Positions 12,501 through 27,500 of a DNA stretch of 64,000 bases are shown here, in pieces. The stretch is from Salvator merianae (Eukaryota > Chordata > Lepidosauria > Squamata > Teiidae): the NCBI GenBank assembly GCA_003586115.2, contig QVOM02000001.1:19223289-19287288 (forward strand), in the 5' to 3' direction. The translations under genes and the position numbers were made by a program. The notes below the pieces were generated by a model. That model was not told the DNA's origin. It saw nothing but the letters and a program-made list of their open reading frames with translations, and did not search any database. The first letter of the stretch is position 1, and the number at the start of each line of letters is the position of its first letter.

Positions 12501-15500
12501 ACTTTTTTGGGGAAATGCTTGGCCTCTTCGTACACTGTTTTTTTTTAAAGCTGTCAAGATGCTTTTTCTTTGCACACTGTGCAGAACGTATTCTGGAAAA
12601 TGATGTAGAATCTGACTCAAAATGTCCAGTTCCTTTGAAAATAGTTGATGTAGCTTCTAACTCTTTCAGCTAAGAAGTAGTTAGAAATTACTGAAAGGTC
12701 CAATTCCTAAGTGTAGCTTTAGATGTATTCTTACTGCAACAAAAGGTTTATACAAGGACTTACAGGGAGGCACGGTGGCGCAGAAGGCTAAGGCACTGAT
12801 CTTTCAATAGGAGGATCAGAGTTCAAGGCCCCTGTCTGCTGTGTAGAGGGGATGAGCGCCCTCTACTGGCCTCTAGCTCCAGCCAACCTAGCTGTTCGAA
12901 AGCAAGTAATTGCAAGTAGATAAATAGGGAGCATCACATTGTGTGATGCGGAAGATAGACAGATGTAAGCCTTCAGGCAAAAAATAACCTTGTAAGCCGC
13001 TTTGAGTCAGCTTCGGCCGAGAAAAGCGGGGTATAAAAACCAAGTTCTTCTTCTTCTTCTTACCTGCTTCAAGGAATTTCCAATAAACCTAGAAGTAGTT
13101 AATAAGTATGCATTGTTCATTGTTTACATTATCAGATGACAGTTTGAAAATTCAGCTCATTATTTAAGTTCAAGCATCACAGGAAGGACTCTGAAATTCC
13201 TTCAAAAGAATGTTTTATAAAAATGTTTTTAAAATCAAGAATAGAAAAAGCAAAATAAAATCTTGCATTCTGGAAAGGCCTTGGTAAAGAGAGAGATTTT
13301 CAGTTGCTGCCTAAAAGGCAGACATGTAGGCGCCCCATGAATATCCGAAGGCACATTGTTCCAGAGGATGGGTACCCCCACAGAGAAGGCCTAACTGTGC
13401 ATAGTTGCTAGATGGCATTCTGTAATTCCTGGTACCTGCTGCAGAACTTCTATGGAAGATCTTAGTACAGGTCTATACTAAGATAGGTACTATCTGCTAA
13501 ATTAGTACGTAAGCTGAATAAATATACTGACTATATAAGTTAACTTTTAGATATTTTTGTAAAAAACCAGTGCCGAGAGTTTAGGCTTGATTAAGTATTG
13601 CATTTTTATTAATTTATATTGTTCATCCACATTTCTGTTAACTTGAAAAAAAAGAGCCTGTTCCCTCTGTCCTAGTTTTAAAAGTTCCAGACTTCTGCCT
13701 CTCTGTGTAGATTATAAATACAGTGAAGTATCAAATTAAGTTTTGTCTTTCGTCTTTCTTGAAAGGAACAACATTCAATATGTGTTGTATAAGTGTGAAT
13801 ATGGATATCAGCATGTCCCATTGTCACAGTCCATTATGGTGACTGTGTAAATATATCTAAAGTCTCTGTCTTTCTAACATGTGTATTTAATGAGAAAATC
13901 TTGCTGTTACCTAGAGTATATTTAGAGTTGTATTCCATGACCGACGGCTTCAATATACAGAGCATCAGCAGCTTGAAGGCTGGAGATGGAACCGGCCAGG
14001 AGACAGGATACTGGATATTGGTAAGTAGCTCCTGTGAATCTGAAGCAGTTTTGCATTGCAACTACAGTAAAAATTTGATAACTTGTGAGATTTGGCCCTT
14101 GAGAGCATCACTAACAGCTTTTAATTTATTTTGTGGGGAGGACAGTTTGCAGGCTTTGCATCTGATCACTCCTCACAGTGCCAGGGAATTCCCACTCCAT
14201 CTTAGATGGCTCTGAGACTTAATATTGGCCCCTTAATGTGGCCTGTTTTGCTTGTAAGGCTTACCTTGAGCTGTTTTGTCAGCATCTTTCCGTGCTGCAC
14301 CTGCTTTTGGGAAGTGGTGTGGCCTGAATTGTGTGCTTTGTTGTATAATAGGAACAGGTGGTTAGATACCTCGTTAAAAAGCAAAGATGCATAAGTTAGA
14401 TATTTTTATTCTTTTGGCTTCACATTTTGAATCACTTGCTACTATTAGGGAGAGGAAAAAGATCTCGACCACTCATAGTTTTGTTTCCAAATTTATATGG
14501 GATTCAGCTGTAGCAGAACTTGCTCTCCCTTAGGGCTATGGGTGTTTAGTTAGTTTTTGTTTTGTTTGCAGCTAGCCTTCCTTTTGACTATTTTCGAAGT
14601 AAAGTTACAGCATAAAAATATAGTTTTATTAAATATAGCTATATTTTTTCTCAAAACACATGTACTTTTGAATGTTCTGTCTTACTCTGTCTTGTCTGGG
14701 GCTCTCTTTAAGTTTCCCAAGGAGCCGGTGGTGCTACTGATGCTCTCTCTCAATCTAAGGCTGTGCACAAACAGCTAATACTTATTCAGCTCAACCCCAA
14801 GCTACCTTAATTCAGCTGTCTTGGCTGCAAACCAAACTGGAGGTCAGAAAGCTGGTTGATGTTTGTCTTTGGACTGTGCCAAATCTGGTTCAGCCCAAAC
14901 CAACAAACTGAGCTGTTAAGCTCTCTTATTTCACTCTTAGAAAGAGGGTGGAGGAATGTTCTAATGGGAAAGTGCCTGAGTTAACAGTTGCCCTGTTACT
15001 GAGACATGCCTTAGTGAGATTTGACTTCAGGTTCCTTCCCCTCTGAAGGATTGTTCGTGGGAACAAGGAACTTAAGCACAGCCATGTAGTTGTCTTGGGA
15101 AAGTTCCCACCCTAAGCAGGCAGTGATAAGTGAGGGAATGCTGACAAAGTGGAGGTGTCAGTACTGATTTTGAACTAGTACTGAGAGGTGATTTTGAACT
15201 GATGATGGCTCAGTCAGTGCTCCCTCCCTTGATACAGCTAGATGCGTTGCACTGAGAGCTGCTTGCTATCTGCAAGCGCCATATATTCTTCTTCCATTTT
15301 CTACTCTGAACCATTGAGGTAAAGTTAATAGCACATATTAAGTTTCTCAGACTTGCCAAAATATTTAGGCAGAGGAAGCCTATTTATATGCGCGAATAAT
15401 GACAGCAAAGGCCAGATGCCAGAAGAAGCCTAAGTGAGTAACTGGACGTTCAGTTTGTGGTGTGGTTTATAGAACTAAACAGGATACCATATTTATCAAC

Positions 15501-18500
15501 TTGGACACGAACTGATTTGAACCATTTGTTGCACTGAATTGGACTGAGCCGTCTTTTTCAAACACAAAACATATGGTATATAAGTTTGCTCGTTCATACT
15601 TCTACTACAGTCATCTTCGTGGGATGAGACCTGTTGCACATTCAATCGATCATGCTGATTTCTGGATTTTCCTTACTTTTGTATTGGCACTTAGTGCATC
15701 ATATGTGTAATTCCTGGACAATATCTTGTCTGGAGTCCCGGACATTGACCAAGCTCAGACTTGTTTAGCTGTAGGTTGTTAATTTGGCCCTCTAAACTCA
15801 TGTCATATAAGTTAATAAATTAGTCTCCAAGCACTGAATGACCTGTGTTTCCCCACTCTTGTCCTAGTGCTACTTCTCTTTCTTGCAGATATTCCCATGT
15901 CTGTGGGTATAATTGATCCTAGAGCAAACCCAACCCAGTTGAATACTGTGGAGTTTCTTTGGGATCCTTCGAAGAGGACTTCTGTATTTATTCAGGTAAG
16001 TCAAGATATTATTTTTTTAAAACTTTTTTCTCTGTGGTAGTTTCTACTGCAAAGAAGTTAGCTTTGAGATTTTCATAAAATCTTGGCACTGTTTTCAAAA
16101 GTATGCTATGTTCTGATAGTGTGCATATATTAAGAACTGAATGATTGGCTCTTTTTTTTTGTTTGAAATACTGTACTGTGGTGTGTAGCAAAGATTGCAA
16201 AAAAAGTCAGTTCTTGGGAACCTGGCTCAGTATAATGAACTTTTGAGAACCCTTGAATTAGAATAATGCTAATTGCCATTGCCAGAACTAAGCAGGAATT
16301 CTGGCTGCCACAACTGACATGGGAAGCTGTCCTTCAGTTCTGTGCTGAGAAAATGTTTAATAGTGAACTACTGAGGAAGGAGTTTGCTAATTCAGTTTAA
16401 GTTTAATGGAGATAGGTTCTGGATACTTCATCAGTCAAACGGCTTGCATACTTTTTAAAGGAGATTGTCTTTTTCCTGCACTGTCACATTTATCCTAACA
16501 GCACATTTTGAGGTGTTCTCTTAGGAACTGCCGATCCCTTATCTGTCCTAAAGGCTTAGGGCAGTGTTATGATCTTAATTATTCTTGAAGTATGTTGGTT
16601 AGGTCACATCTAGATCTGTGGTGAGCTGTTGAAGGAGATTCCTTACTAAATAATTTAAGTTTGTAAAGAGAATTAAACTTTGTACTTTCTTATTCATTTA
16701 AGCCATGATTGCTTTTTTTTTTTTTAATTAGGCTTTTGGTTTTACTGATGAGAGAAGCATTACATGTCAAAGCACTTAGTGCCTATGATCACTTAAGTGC
16801 AAAACAACTCTGTCCCTTTTCAACTTCATGGGCTTTATGCAAGATTAACTAGAGGTGTGAAAAAATGTTTTGAATCAGGATGCTTCATACTCAAAGCAAG
16901 CCATTGTGAGCATTGTGAACACAGGAAAAAATACCCTTTCTATATTTAGCAAAACCAGCCTCCGCTTTCTGGTGAAATCCAGGGTCTTTTGATTTGCAGG
17001 GCCTTATGGCACTGCACTTTTTCAATGACTCTTGCAGCTTTTACAACCTTTTTTGCTGGTCTACTCCTAAACATAGTTTTTCTCCCTTTATGGCTATATG
17101 TGCATCAGCTGTTTGGTAGAGACAGCAGAAACAGCTGGAAAAGGGGAAAATCCACCTGCTTTGGTGCATTCCATTCCCTCTAGTCCTGCAAAGCAGCTGA
17201 TGGGCAGGGAGTTCCCCTTTGGGCAATGATCAGAATTGAACCCCTGTTGAGGGGGGAGCAATTTGAAAACCAACTCATGCTTCCTTCTAAGATTAACACT
17301 TCCTGATCCCAAATCATAGTGCAGTGCCATTTACCTTTTTTGGGCATACCATAACCATAGATGTCAAGAAACTAGCTTATAACCACCATTGGTACTGAGA
17401 AATGCAGATATTTTGAGGAGGAGAACAGGAAAGCTGCAAGCTGAAGGTGGGAAAATCTATGGTTTGTGTTTAGCTAGGTGCAGGAATTGATACTAATTGT
17501 AGTTGGTGCTCAAAAAGGTAAATAGAGCATAAAAGGAAGAAGGGGTCATGCAACAAGACTTCAATGTGCTCCTGATCTATGTAAGAGATTTGGAAACACC
17601 ACACTCATACCAAGCTTTATCTGATAAACATCTGCTAAATATCTTTGGCATTCACAGTTCTCACTAAGAGAACTAAAAGTAAAACTGATGCTTTTGTTTT
17701 CTCCATATTTTAGAGCTCTTGAACCATAATCCCTGCTTTTTGCTGGTTAAGTTACTGTTTTCCTACATGTTTACTAGTTTAGATTTTGGTTTTGATAAAG
17801 TGTAGAGCACATTGTTGTTTTGTTGCTTTTTTCTGGCCAAAATGCTGGTATTTTTTTCAGCTTGATGGAAGCCCCTTCCCTTATCGAGGGTCCAGGTATG
17901 AGGGCAGCAAGTACTCTTTCATAACTACAATCTCTCAGTTCGCTTTTGCAAACTGAGTCCCTCAGCTAGCTGGTATTCTTAGTAGCAGCTCTCGTAGAAT
18001 AATGGTTAATCTGTCGGTGCTCTTTTTCCTTGTACAAGCAGTAAAGACAACACTTGGAACATCGTCTTGGTTGTTTACAGGTTCACTGCATCAGTACAGA
18101 GTTCACGATGCGGAAACATGGAGGAGAAAAAGGCGTGCCATTTAGAGTACAGATCGACACATTTAAAGAGAATGAAAATGGAGACTACACAGAGCACTTG
18201 CATTCTGCCAGCTGCCAGATCAAAGTCTTCAAGGTCAGTAGAACTTGAGGATATCCGGTGCAAGCTAAAGTGAACGATGTGCCCCCTTCTTAAAAACAAA
18301 TCTTCATGAGCTAAACAAAGTCTACGTAGTCAACTAAATCCTGAAAAATGTGATAGGATTTAGATTTTCACGTGTGGTGAGTTCATCCCCTTCCTTCACT
18401 GCTTATAGGAGGAAGGTCTAGCATGAAGACTTAGTGGCTGCCATGTTGCATTTTCCGTGACCTGGACTTGGTACTTAAAAATACTTATTTGGCAGTCTAT

Positions 18501-21500
18501 GGTCTTTGAATGGCTTGAAAGTGAGAGTGGTTGAATCCTCTGCTTATGCCCCAAATATCATGCCCATATATATAATGTGGGCAGTAATTTCAGTTCGTAG
18601 AGCTTTTGCCTACAGTATCCTCAAGAAGACATTAAGTCAGAGGTAAGTAACCAGTTTTTCACCTGAGAGCCACATCCACCGCTGGGCAGCACTTTGGCCT
18701 ATCGTACAGTCTTGTCCCTGTATGCAAACACTCTTCCCAGTTGATCTCCACAAACTCGGAATATGGCAGCAGGCATCTCCGGATCCTCTGTTGCCTGAGC
18801 GGTGTTTCCTCTGAAGGAGCATGGCTTGTAAAAATGAGGTCTACTGGGCAGCCTGCTGCTCATACATCTGCCATCTTCTTGTGATGCCTACTTCTTCATT
18901 CTTCTTGCTGCTACCCTGTTTCCAAAGCAAAGCCTTAGCTCTCTTCACTTTTGTAAAAAAAACAACACCTGGGCATGGGAACATACAATGGCTTCATTTC
19001 AAATGAAGATGCCAGCAAAACTTGGCTTAGAGATGAGAACTGTGGGGTTTGGGGGAGGCATGGGAGTTGCCAGGGTCAGTTAGCTGTCGATATTATGCAG
19101 GTGATTTTGGTACACAGAACTGTGGCTTTCAGACTTGTTTTTGAGTGTGCTTTCTGTGATCTGCCGTCTTCATATGTACACTGCACCTACATGTTAGCCT
19201 ATGGGATGTGGTTTCTGAGAGCGGGATTAGATTTGGAAGGTAAAGGTCATTTTTCTTAAATGGAAAATTCCCTCTATCACACACAAGCCGGGTCATGGGG
19301 AACTAGTTTTAGAGCAAATTATGTGCTGATTGGAATGGGTAAAGTTAACTTCTTTTTACTTGCTACTTTGTAGCCTCAACTCTCCAAGCCTAGTTCTGTC
19401 CCAGACAAAGCTCCTTTTCATGATGAATCCTAGCCTGCTTTTGTATGAGTTTGGACAGACACAGGTTTAATTTTTTATTTTTATTATTATTATTATTATT
19501 AGCAGTAGTAGTAGTAGTAGTAGTAGTAAAAAATGTTTCTGTACTTTATTTCAAAATCTCAAAATTACTTCTGGTCCCACAGTGCAGAATAGTGCAAACC
19601 ACTTTTGCAATATACAAAGGGAAGGCTTCTCTATATTACTCCTGTTGAAGGTGAGCATGTCCGACTATTGCTGCTGATGGGTATTAGTGTATTACCAAGA
19701 TAAAAATCTCCAGGCTTTCCAGAGGAGAATGGAGAGTGGATGAGGGGTAGCAGAACAGGTTTTTCAAGTTTATGTCAGTTCCTAGAATGAATTCTTAAAC
19801 TTCACATGGAAACTAGAGACAACTCCCAGCTCAGATTTCCCTTGGGGGGTCCTGCTTTGTGCCCTTACCAAGACAACTAGTGAATATTTTTTTAATGTAA
19901 AATAAGGACATAGAGCAAACACAATATCCCCCTAGATTAGGGGTGAACAACTTCTGCCTAATGTTTTCTGCTGGATTCCATGCACTGGTTTAAGTAATAA
20001 TTTTGATTTCCAGCCCAAAGGTGCTGATAGGAAGCAAAAGACAGACAGAGAAAAAATGGAAAAGCGAACACCACATGAAAAAGAAAAGTATCAGCCTTCA
20101 TATGAGACTACAATACTTACAGAGGTAAGACAAAAATATATAGTGAAGTAGTGATGGAACTGAATTTGAACGAACAGCTATGCAGATTCCCACTCACCTT
20201 CAGTTCTGCAAGATTCAGTACATAACCAGACTCTATTGGGTACTTCATTAGACAAAAAGTTCTCAAGCAGCTTTTGCCAGTACTAGATGTTACTATCCCT
20301 TGGAGCTGTGTTTGAAGATTGACAAGGGGTCATGCACCAGTCTGACAGCTGACCCTGCTTGGCAATCTTTGAATGTAGCACTGGTCAGACACGCTTTGTT
20401 TATTGAAGTTCCAAGTTTCAATTTTGCACAGTTCTGTGTGGAGCTGAAATCCTCAGCACACCCCTAGTAAAAAGTGATTCCATGATGAAAACTTTGGCTG
20501 CAGTTGGCATGCTTGCAATATTTTTCTAGAAATCAAAATATTAAAGCCTTTGAGCCAATGTACTGATCATGGAAAGAATAAAAGGTTTGTCACTTAATGC
20601 TACTTTTTAACACGTTTGCTAGCAATTGTCTATGCAATATTTGCAAATCATGGTAACACACTGGTAGGCTTTCGCATACAAATATTACAAACCTAAAATT
20701 TAAGAACCCTCTTTAAAGCTGACAAGTAGATGGTGTCTCATGTAGATAAGGTTCTTGTTATACATGGTTTAAATAAATCTTAATTGATAAAAATCGAGGG
20801 AAAAAATGCAAGTGCATTGGAAAAAACAGCCCTTTTCATAATTCTTTTAATCTTTTCAAAATGGCATGATTACCATTTGAAACAATTATTGTCATATTAT
20901 AACTTCTTTAGTTGTCTCACAAAATAAAAAGTGTCCTGCTGGATTTTTCTTGCTGTCTCCCAAGAGAAGGACAAAAAGAAAAGCCATGACCTTTCCTATT
21001 CGACTAATTTGCAGAATAAACCATGTTACACTGCCACTGAAAAAAGTGATTAACTTCATACAGCATTGACTATGTGTCATTTTCCTAGCCTAGAATAAAT
21101 CATTTCTCTTTGAGTAAACAGGACAGCCATGTCCAAGACAGATGTGATTTTCTGTTGATGACCAATTTAGTAAAGAATGGACTGAAGGGCACAGTGTTTT
21201 TTATTTTCATTTTGCAAATGTGGGCATGAAATAGGAATGTATCAGAAATCCTTGCCTATTTGTTCATGGAAAACATTCTTATTCTAGGTCTGAGTAATTC
21301 TCCCTAGAAACTTCCTAAATGCTTCTTCATTTAGATATTTTTTCATCAGCATGGGTCTGAAATTACTGAAATGTCAATGCTGTGCTCACTTGAAATGTCC
21401 ACAGTGCATTTTCCCATTGTTAAATGCAGCTTTGAGGTACAGAAGCATTGTGGTATATTCTGAGCATCTCACAATTGGGCTTTCGTTTCTAGTGTTCTCC

Positions 21501-24500
21501 GTGGCCAGAAATCACATATGTCAATAATGTGCCATCCCCTGGATTTAGCAGTTCACACAGCAGTTTCTCCATCAGTGAAGGGTAAGTTTTGATAGCTGAA
21601 GTTCTTCCATCTTGTGCCCATTAACCCCCTAAACCTTTTAGTGCCTTACTGGTCTCTGGATTGGAAGGTCACAGATCAAATTGTTCATTTATTTATGGTG
21701 TTTATGTTCAAAGAACTCAAGGTGGTGCACATTGTTCTTCTCCCCCCATCTTATTGCCGCAACAACCCTGCGAGGTAGGTCAGGTTGAGAGCTTGTGACT
21801 GGTCCAAAGACCACCTGATGAGCTTTCATGGCAGTGTGGGGATTCTAACCCAGCAATGCCTAGGTTCTATTCTAGTGCTCTAGCCACTAGGCTATGCTGA
21901 TTCTTCTTGACACAGAAAAGAATGGTGTGTTGTAACATGGATGGAACAAAGCAACATTGTTATATTTTCTTCCCTTGTGGAAATGCAGAAGACAACTTCA
22001 ACTCCTTTGCTATATATCTCTGTGCTTTATCAGTCTCTTGAGTATACACCTCCCCTTTCCTCATTAGATGGTGGTCTTCCGTCAGTGGCTAGACATCCAT
22101 CTCACAGGGTTGTTATAACTGTAGATTTCAAGCCAGAGTTGGATCAGATGGCTTACAAAAATGATTGCCAAATTTGTGGAAAACAAGTTCTAGGGATCTG
22201 CAGAACTAGTAGAACTGGTCCTAGACAAATCAGGGGTTCATGGGGTTCGCTACTGGGATGAACCGTGCTACAAGTTTGGGTTTTAGTCCAAAAGTGAACC
22301 AAACAGGGCGGGAATTACGCCAGTGGTGTTTTAGTTTGATTCCCTGCCCACAATCGTGCTCCAGCCTCTCCCCATTTCCCCATTGCACCCCACCTGCCCC
22401 GTCACATCCATGGGATCCTGCCTGCTCACCTTAGGCTCATGCCACACCATTTCACTAACCATGTGGCCTTGGGGAGCCTGCAGCCAGCATGCTGCCTTCT
22501 AGACCTACCAGGCCTTCTGGAGTGAAGGACTCTTCTAGATTTGGCCTCAGACCATTCACCTGGCTTGTGATTCAGGTTTGTTAGGTACCCAAAATGCAAA
22601 TGTATGTCAATCCGCATCCCTACAAGCAAGCCATAAGAAAAGTATTATGACTCCTTTTGAGACTAGTAGAAGAAATGGTGCTCAGGAGAAATGCTGGCAA
22701 AGGATGGCATCAATCGCTTGGCTTATCAACAGTTAAGGAATAGGCAGCAGCCATTTGCCTATATTTGCAAGTACAGTAATACCAAGTGGCTGTGAAGATA
22801 CTATTCAGAAGCAGAAAAAAGCAATTGCTCCATGTTTCTTTTCTCTAAATCTAGGAATGGGTCTCCCAACCACCAGCCTGAACCACCTGCTCCAATTACA
22901 GATGTAAGTCCCTCATTTTATACCATGTTTTACTCCTGCTAGTCCCAATTCCAGATTTTGTAATGTGGCGCTTGACTTTGAACTTGTTGACCAACCTGCA
23001 GTTGTTGTGCAACAGATATGCATTCTCTAAATAATATGTGTTCTCTTTATAAGGAAGCAACCAGTTCCCACTCTTTGTTACAGAATCTCCTGCCAACATC
23101 CACACCTCAAGAAGCTCAACAGTGGCTGCATCGAAATCGCTTCTCAACTTTTTCAAGGCTTTTCACAAATTTCTCAGGTAATTGAAGAGGAGAACTGTAT
23201 TTATATTATTCAGGCTTGATGTCAATCTGTCATCATCTGTCAGTCAATCATCATCTCTCCCCATCTGAAACATCAGACATATATTAGTCTTAAGCATCTG
23301 GTTGTTGCTGACTTTGTGTCTTGTGGGTTCCTATTCTTTCATTGCCTGTTTCTCTGCCACAAGAGCATATGAACATGTCTTACCTTCACCAATGTCAAAA
23401 TACAAACTAGTTCTAAATTCTAAGAAGGGGTTTGTACACAGTGTTGACATTATGGGTGGAAGGTGGGAACCCCTAATGAAATTCAGTATGCCCATCAGAT
23501 TTGGCCAAGTTTTGAAGCACTCATCTACCAAATAATCTTCAAAAGAAAATGTGATCCATCAAGAAAGGGAAAAATGCTGAGCCTCTTCCTTCACTTCAGG
23601 TATTTGAAAACAGTAAGGAATACTCCATCAGCTGTCAGGTTGATTTCTTTTTGCACAGCTGATGCCTAGGATGTATGTGCCTGAATGCAAAATCGAGATA
23701 TATCTATTTTTCTTCTCATCTGACCAAGCCTTAAGATCATTCTTGGAGACCTCCTTCTACCAGAGAGTGCCTTTTTAGTAGTGACTTTCCGTTGTAGTGT
23801 TTTCTTTCTCGGGAGATCCACTGACCACATTTCACGCTCTTTTCTTTTCTTGTTTATATTTGGCGCAAGACAGAAACCTTTTTATTTGTTCTTGCTTTTT
23901 TCTCAGTTCCACTTAATTTGTATACATTATTCTTCTAAATTTGTATAAATTTGTATACATTATTCTTCTAAATTAATTCTCTCTGTTTTAATATATTTTT
24001 GAAATACTTACGACCTTCCAGGGGAGTTTTGTTAGATGGTGCAATACAGATTTGGTAACAACTGACTAATTATATAGAATGCTTTATGGGATAGTAAAGC
24101 CTGCCACACTGAAACACAAATTCTTTGCTTCTTTCCACATTCCTTCCCTCTCCTCCTTTTTTTTAAATCCTAGGGGCAGATTTACTGAAATTAACCAGAG
24201 AAGATGTGATACAGATATGTGGCCCAGCAGATGGCATCAGACTTTTCAATGCGTTGAAAGGACGGTGTGTATCATTTAAACTGCCTTACAGTGGTGATTT
24301 GGAATTTTATTTATTGGATTGTGATAAAATTAGAAGCTCTGTCACTCTTGTTTGGTATGTCTTTTCTTTTTTGTCAGTTGAAAACCTGTTGACGTGTGTG
24401 ACTAATTTGTAAGACTTTCTAGTTTCACAATTTTTAACTAGTCAGCTGGAAGCTTAGAGGAAGAAGAGCAGATCTCTGCCTGCTTAAAGTAACCTGTTGC

Positions 24501-27500
24501 ACTTTTCTTAGCATATAACATAAGAAGAGCTCTGCTGAGTTGTGTCCATAGTGTCATAATCTACCACTCTATTTCAGTTGGAGGTCCACAAGCCAGGCAG
24601 GAACACAGCAGCACATACCACCTGTTGTTTCTTAGTGATGGTGTTCAGATCCACACAGCTTTCTAACCCCAGAAATAGTATCTTGATATGAAGCATGGAC
24701 AGCCATATCCTCAATTAATTTTTCTAATACCTTTTTAAATCCTAAGTTGGCATCACCACATCTTCTCCTTGTGAATTCTATTGTGCAACTGCATTTTGTG
24801 GCAAACCTCCCCCCCCCCACTAATCTTTTGACACCTTGTGTCACTACATGGCTCTGCTTTTGTCTGCACCTCTTTCCCACCCTTTCTCTCATGCATCAGA
24901 ACCTTCTTTTAAATTTGTGCAAAGAGGTTGAAAGGCGCTAACAAGAACCACTCTGCCCATTTGCTTCAAGGTGCTGAGAAATTACATTGCTTTGCATTAA
25001 TTAGGATAGGTTTGCAAAAGTAAAGATTTGGAAATGATGTGAATGGCTGGAAAATAGACCTATGTTGATGATCGGTAGTTCAGGTGTCTGGTTAACACAG
25101 CACCTAAGTGTAGCACAGAAGAAAAGTGAGGAGCTTGCTGACATTCTGGGTGTTATTTAAATTCTAAATGCATTTACTAGAACAGACTTTCTGTGCTTCT
25201 GAAAATTCTTACAGTTCGGTAGCAGAGCATACGCTTTGTTTGTAGAAAGCTGGGATCAGACCAGGGAATCTTCAGCTAATGGATCTTGAGAGTCTGATTA
25301 GAGAGAGAGTTTTGCCTTTGAGGAGTTGTTGCCAGCTGGAATTCGGCAATGCTGAGCTGGATGACCCTCTATCCTAGCACCATTCCTCAAGTGGGGGGAA
25401 AAAAAACCCTACCTTGGATTGCAAACAAGAGGTTGCCAAGCATATTCATCAGCTATCTGCAGTAGTTGAAGAATGAGTGCTGATTCAGTAATTTGGCTGA
25501 ATTAGAATTTGGCAAATCTTCCAAAATTGCAGCATTGCAGAATTCAGTTTTTTGAAATAGAATCTTGCAGACAAATGTGTGCTAGTGACTAACATAAAAA
25601 ACAGGGTAAAATGTTGACATCGTTTGGTGCCATTGTGTTTTGTTCAACTTCTGCTAACCTTACGGATAAATTCTCCCCATCTTGACTTGTCTTTTAGCAA
25701 AGTCTCACCGCTTTCCTAAGGACATTCCTCTAAGATCTTGGATTCTGTTTGTCTTCCTCCTTTGCTTCCTTCCATCTTTCCAAGTATGATTTTTTCCTCT
25801 CATTCATCATCCACTTGCATCATGTTCCCATAGAGTATAAGTTCCTGCTTGCTCATAGTCACCTCAGTGAAGCACGTTCCCTCACTTTCTCAGAATTAGC
25901 TTTTATAGCTGTAAGTTTTAATAGTTCTAGGTGTTGTCAGTGGAGATGTCTGTATCATTATTACCTTCACTCCTAGGATTAATCCCCTCCTCAGTTAGGC
26001 AACATACTTTCCACCCGGTTTGGAACCCAATAGGAAAAAAGCCTGTTTACCACCTCCCCTTCCTCACTGTCAACTGTAAATGCATGCAGCTGACATTTTC
26101 TTCATTATATTTGTCAGAAGTGGCCCACAATACCTGTTGCTACCTCGTGTTACTTATACGGTTAAATCTCTTCCTGGACACAGTGAAATCTCCAGATTAG
26201 ACTATTCTCGTGTGCTCTATGTGAGACTTCCCTTGAAGATAGTCCAGAAGCTGTAATGCATGCAAAATGCTATAGCTAAGTTGCTGGCTGGTGTTTCAAC
26301 TCAGTCTCATAGCAGTCTGGTCTTTAAAGAGCTGAATGGGTTACGTCTTTGCATCCAGGCCCAATTCAAGGTGGTGACTTTGTCTTTCGACTTGGGGCCT
26401 GATTACCTGAGGAGTGCTTCCTCTCATCAACTAAAATCGTCTGGAGACCTTCCTAGTAATCCCGTCCCTAGAGGATGATCATGGGGCAGCAGCTAGAGGG
26501 TCTTTTCTGTGGTGGCGCCCAGGCTTTGCAACAACCTTTCTTTACCAATACGCCAGGCAATCATTATGGACTTTTTGGTGCCTGTTGAAAACCTACTTAC
26601 TCACTTAGGCATGTGACAGTTGAAAATAGATGATAAACAAATATATAAATATGTTTTCATATTTAGCATAAATCCAGGTTTCATTTTAATGTTCATAATC
26701 AGTTTTTCTAAGTTTCTTTATTTTGGCTAATAGAGAGGTAGTGCCTGCATATCTCAAATTATAATCTTCTTCATGATTCTTGAAAATGGATATGCTGTGT
26801 ATTGTTGGGGTAGCTTTGTATCCCACAGAAAAACTCTTCTGACTCGCTTTGTGGTGAATTGTATCCCCCTCTTTTTTTCTTTTTTTTTTAACAATGTACT
26901 AACTTTTTATTAATATTTAGTCCTTAACTTTCAGGTGAAATTTTTCCAGAAGGGAAGTTGATGCGCCAGAAAAGTGTTCTTTTTTTTCACTGAAGGGTTA
27001 AACAGATGTGAAGGGTACAAAAAACCCAAAAATCCTCATTTGAAAACGTCAAGAGTGCAGGAGCTTGTTTAGTTTTTAGTGTTTCACAGCCAGCCTGTCC
27101 AAAACCACCTTAATTTGTTTAGTTTGAATTGTCAGTCAACCCAATAAGATGCAGCTAGGACTACAAAACTAAGTTCAGATAGCTTGCAAAAAAATCTATA
27201 AAAAAAGAAATATAAGGGAAGAAAAAAGAGGTGCACACCAGCTATATCCCAGCTCCCTTTTTTTAGTCCAGACTGGGGACTTAACGGGGTGGGAATCAAG
27301 GAACAGTTCATCAACTCGATTCCCCCCCACACATTGCTTCTCCCATTATGCCCTCCCATTTCCCCATATCACATCCTGCTGTCCCCCCATTACATCCACA
27401 TGCTCCTACCTTTTCCCCTTGGCCCCTCTGCTGCCACCAGCCGCACTGTCTTGGGAAGATTGTGGCTGGTGTACTGCCATTTTCCCTACATGTCGTTTGG

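Larger units (their letters stand above)
11194..13914 (+). other. TFCP2: TFCP2 intron 3
   Basis: It contains a tRNA-derived SINE (12769-13062) and a fragment of an unassigned interspersed repeat (13225-13480). 11.2-12.7 kb shows no recognisable structure. Confidence 0.8.
21582..22854 (+). other. TFCP2: TFCP2 intron 8
   Basis: It contains a MIR-like SINE (21684-21905) and a candidate hAT-like element (22191-22622), both listed separately. Confidence 0.75.

Noticed and set aside
12769..12845. Functional tRNA gene
   Set aside because: The A- and B-box-like head is followed by a long tRNA-unrelated body and a (TTC)n tail, so it is a SINE; no cloverleaf with paired acceptor stem is visible.
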